From Streptomyces sp. NBC_00287 (GTDB lineage Bacteria; Actinomycetota; Actinomycetes; Streptomycetales; Streptomycetaceae): a DNA stretch of 64,000 bases. Positions 62,107 to 64,000 of this stretch are shown here, in pieces. Every line of letters starts with the position of its first letter. Within the stretch, counting starts at the first letter, position 1. The translations under genes were made by a program, and so were the position numbers. The notes under the pieces are model-generated. The model saw nothing but the letters and a program-made list of their open reading frames with translations, was not told where the DNA came from and did not search any database. The DNA is taken from contig NZ_CP108053.1 of the NCBI RefSeq assembly GCF_036173105.1, positions 620,001 through 684,000 on the forward strand, given 5' to 3'.

Positions 62107-62958
62107 TCAGCCGGGCACGTCCATGCGCTGCGTGCCGACCACCGACAGCAGCCGCAGCGCCTCCTCGGACCGTGAGCCCGGTTCGGCGGTGTAGATGATG
62201 ACCCGCTGGTCGCGGTCGGTGATGTCCAGGACATCGCAGTTGACCGCGACCGGCCCGACGAGCGGGTGGTCGAACGTCTTGCGCAGGGTGGGTGGGGCGA
62301 TCACACAGTGCTGTGCCCAGAGCTGGGCGAACTTCTCGCTGCCCGCGAGGAGTTCGTCGACCAGGCCGGTCACTTCGGGGTCGCCGGGGTAGCGGGCCGC
62401 GGCGGCGCGCAGGTCGTTGGTCGAGGCACTGGCGAACTCGCCCCCGTCCGAGATGCCGTACAGCGGCCGTCCTTCGCGATACGGGCCGAGGAAGCAGCGC
62501 CGGATCAGATTGCGGTCGCGGCGGGAGAGCGCCGAGAAGTCCTCCATCAGGGCGGCGGCCAGGTCGTTCCACGCGATGACCTCGTACGTCGCCGAGATCA
62601 CGATCGCCGCGGCCTGCGGCAGCCGGGCCAGTAGGTCGACGATGCTCTGCCGGACCTCGCGGGAGGGTCCTGGCGGCGGGCCCGGCGGGGTGCCGGCGAG
62701 GTGGTGGAGGTGATCGCGCTCGGGGTCCGACAGGCGCAGGGCGCGGGCGAGCTGGGCCAGCACCTCGCGCGAGGGGTGTGGTCCACGGGCCTGTTCCAGC
62801 CGGGTGTAGTACTCGGTGGAGATGTACGCCAGCTGCGCCACCTCCTCGCGGCGCAGCCCCGGGGTGCGGCGGCGCGGCCCTGCGGGCAGGCCCACGTCGG
62901 CGGGGGTGATGCGCTCGCGTCGGCTGCGCAGGAAGTCGGCCAGTTCTCGTCGGTCCAC
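62107..62958 (-). CDS. XRE-family regulator with MmyB-like ligand-binding domain
   Basis: A 283-residue protein from GTG 62958. HTH segment LADFLRSRRERITPADVG, RTPGLRREEVAQLAYISTEYYTRLEQ, followed by the MmyB-like domain (about 100-280: ATYEVIAWNDLAAALM, RNLIRRCF, VNCDVLDITDRDQRVIIYTAEPGS). These regulators typically control an adjacent divergent oxidoreductase, here the SDR gene 87 bp away. The ligand is unknown (fatty acid-type in one structure). Confidence 0.9.
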   Translation of the reverse strand: MDRRELADFLRSRRERITPADVGLPAGPRRRTPGLRREEVAQLAYISTEYYTRLEQARGPHPSREVLAQLARALRLSDPERDHLHHLAGTPPGPPPGPSREVRQSIVDLLARLPQAAAIVISATYEVIAWNDLAAALMEDFSALSRRDRNLIRRCFLGPYREGRPLYGISDGGEFASASTNDLRAAAARYPGDPEVTGLVDELLAGSEKFAQLWAQHCVIAPPTLRKTFDHPLVGPVAVNCDVLDITDRDQRVIIYTAEPGSRSEEALRLLSVVGTQRMDVPG

Positions 62959-63045
62959 GGTCCCAGTGTGCGGGGGCGCCGGTGACCGTAGCCAGGTACT
63001 GGCGGTGCCTGGATGGGTGTCCGGTACGGCCGCAGGCTCATCGGC

Positions 63046-63822
63046 ATGACAGAAACCACCATCACTCCCCTGCTCGCCGACAAGGTCGCTTTCGTCACCG
63101 GTGCCGGACGGGGCATCGGCGCGGCGGCCGCCCGGCTCTTCGCCCGCGAGGGTGCCCGAGTGCTGCTCGCGGCCCGCACCGAGTCCCAGCTCAAGGCGGT
63201 CACCGAGGAGATCCGGGCCGCCGGAGGCACCGCCGACCATATCGTCTGCGACCTGGCGGACCCGAACAGCCTTCGCGCCGCCGTGGACCGCGCCGTCGAG
63301 CTGTACGGCAGGCTCGACATCGCCTTCAACAACGCCGCGACCGCACAGGAACCCGGCCCGATGGACCAGCTCCAGGAGGCCGACTTCGATCACGTCTACA
63401 CCGTCAACTTCAAGGGCGTCTGGCTCGCCATGAACGCCGAGATCGCCGCCATCCGGGCCACCTCCGGACGCGGGGCGATCGTCAACACCTCCAGCGTCGG
63501 CAGTCTGATGGCCAACCCCTGGCTGCCCGCGTACGGCGCCTTGAAGCGCGCGGTGAACAGCCTCACCGCATCCGCAGCCGCCACGTACGGCCCCGAGGGC
63601 ATCCGGGTCAACGCCGTCTCGCCGGGGACCACGCTCACCGAGATGCTGCACGAGTGGGACGCGCGGACGCCCGGCATCATCGACCAGCTCAACGCCCAGA
63701 CGCCCCTGGGCCGCGCGGCCGCCCCGGAGGAGGTCGCCGAGGCGGCGGCCTGGCTGCTGAGCGACCGCGCCTCCTACGTCACGGGCACGGTTCTGCGGGT
63801 CGACGGCGGCATGGCGGCCTGA
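63046..63822 (+). CDS. SDR-family oxidoreductase
   Basis: A 258-residue protein (MTETTITPLLADKVAFVTG). Classical SDR: TGAGRGIG cofactor motif, DLADP, NNAAT, catalytic Ser in NTSSVGS, YGALK (Tyr/Lys) and PEEVAEAAAWLLSD, VDGG at the end. The ATG at 63046 suits the usual SDR length; ATG 63013 would add 11 residues. Probably under the divergent XRE/MmyB regulator. Confidence 0.92.
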   Translation: MTETTITPLLADKVAFVTGAGRGIGAAAARLFAREGARVLLAARTESQLKAVTEEIRAAGGTADHIVCDLADPNSLRAAVDRAVELYGRLDIAFNNAATAQEPGPMDQLQEADFDHVYTVNFKGVWLAMNAEIAAIRATSGRGAIVNTSSVGSLMANPWLPAYGALKRAVNSLTASAAATYGPEGIRVNAVSPGTTLTEMLHEWDARTPGIIDQLNAQTPLGRAAAPEEVAEAAAWLLSDRASYVTGTVLRVDGGMAA

Positions 63823-63869
63823 CCTCTCGGTCCCTGACCCCTCGTCCCTGACCTCTCAGTCCCTGACCC
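63823..63869. repeat. Short imperfect direct repeat
   Basis: Three copies of a 14-15 bp unit, CCTCTCGGTCCCTGA / CCCCTCGTCCCTGA / CCTCTCAGTCCCTGA, then a partial unit, filling the gap between the SDR stop and the convergent oxidoreductase stop. Confidence 0.7.
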
Positions 63870-64000
63870 TCAGGCCTCGCCCTCCTCCAGCACCGCCATC
63901 GCCGCGTTGTGTCCCGGCACCCCGCTCACTCCCCCGCCACGCACCGCGCCCGCCCCGCACAGCAGGACGTTCTGGTGCTCCGTCTCCACGCCCCAGCGGC
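63870..64000 (-). CDS. C-terminal end of a phytoene-dehydrogenase-like FAD oxidoreductase (partial)
   Basis: The minus-strand frame is open to the window edge and encodes a 43-residue end: LLCGAGAVRGGGVSGVPGHN then AAMAVLEEGEA. The GGGVSGVPGHNAA segment is the C-terminal FAD-binding part of the CrtI/phytoene-desaturase-like family. The remainder lies outside the window. Confidence 0.75.
   Translation of the reverse strand, partial: RWGVETEHQNVLLCGAGAVRGGGVSGVPGHNAAMAVLEEGEA

Overview
The window is chromosomal DNA of a Streptomyces or close relative. It has very high GC in coding DNA, frequent GTG/TTG starts, ATGA/GTGA start-stop overlaps, and actinomycete-specific families: a long chaplin, an SsgA-like protein, an NsdA-like TPR regulator, an orphan DUF397 protein and a PAS/PP2C phosphatase. 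No rRNA, tRNA, CRISPR array, transposase or integrase was recognised. Annotation is from the sequence alone; family names are motif recognition, not database searches.

Layout. 1-8.5 kb: an unusual GGDEF-EAL-(alpha-oxoamine synthase) fusion with a coupled methyltransferase, a long chaplin, a secreted S33 peptidase, then immunity-type folds (Imm7-GNAT fusion; an SMI1/KNR4-LRR gene split by an in-frame TGA). 8.5-13.4 kb: MarR/hotdog thioesterase pair, arcD-arcA arginine deiminase operon, and a baeRF3-type protein. 13.4-18.6 kb: developmental and signalling genes (SsgA-like, PP2C phosphatase, NsdA-like regulator, a TTA-containing kinase-like phosphotransferase). 18.8-25.6 kb: secreted amylase and amidase, a hypothetical, a universal stress protein, DUF397. 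25.7-31.4 kb: divergent acyl-CoA cluster (two thiolase-fold proteins, tandem DUF35 protein, crotonase / FadD19-like ligase). 31.5-41.8 kb: LAL regulator, MFS exporter, small membrane and stress proteins, DUF2252 protein, LtaS-like sulfatase. 41.8-47.4 kb: two alpha/beta hydrolases, an acyl-CoA ligase and a penicillin/AHL-type acylase. 47.5-57.3 kb: accessory-looking stretch with an anti-sigma-like ATPase, a GntR regulator with palindromic operators, a DUF1152 protein, a frameshifted gene, a 0.7 kb gene-poor stretch, and a large CHAT-NTPase-TPR protein coupled to a small EACC1-like membrane protein. 57.5-64 kb: second FadD/nitronate-monooxygenase operon, a Tat-exported serine hydrolase, an XRE/MmyB regulator, an SDR, and the end of a phytoene-dehydrogenase-like gene.

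Most interesting points. (1) The two-gene CHAT-NTPase-TPR/EACC1-like module (51497-56424) looks like an NTP-dependent conflict or programmed-death system. Its TPR array is an almost perfectly homogenised 123-bp tandem repeat, and the gene carries three TTA codons, which suggests bldA-dependent translation. (2) A c-di-GMP-type GGDEF-EAL protein is fused to a PLP alpha-oxoamine synthase. (3) One 15-bp inverted repeat with a conserved ATTTGTTG tail lies in the control regions of both acyl-CoA clusters, 30 kb apart. (4) Two apparent nonsense codons (7259 and 31522) split or precede otherwise continuous frames. (5) AAGTGGC/GCCACTT palindromes frame the GntR locus.
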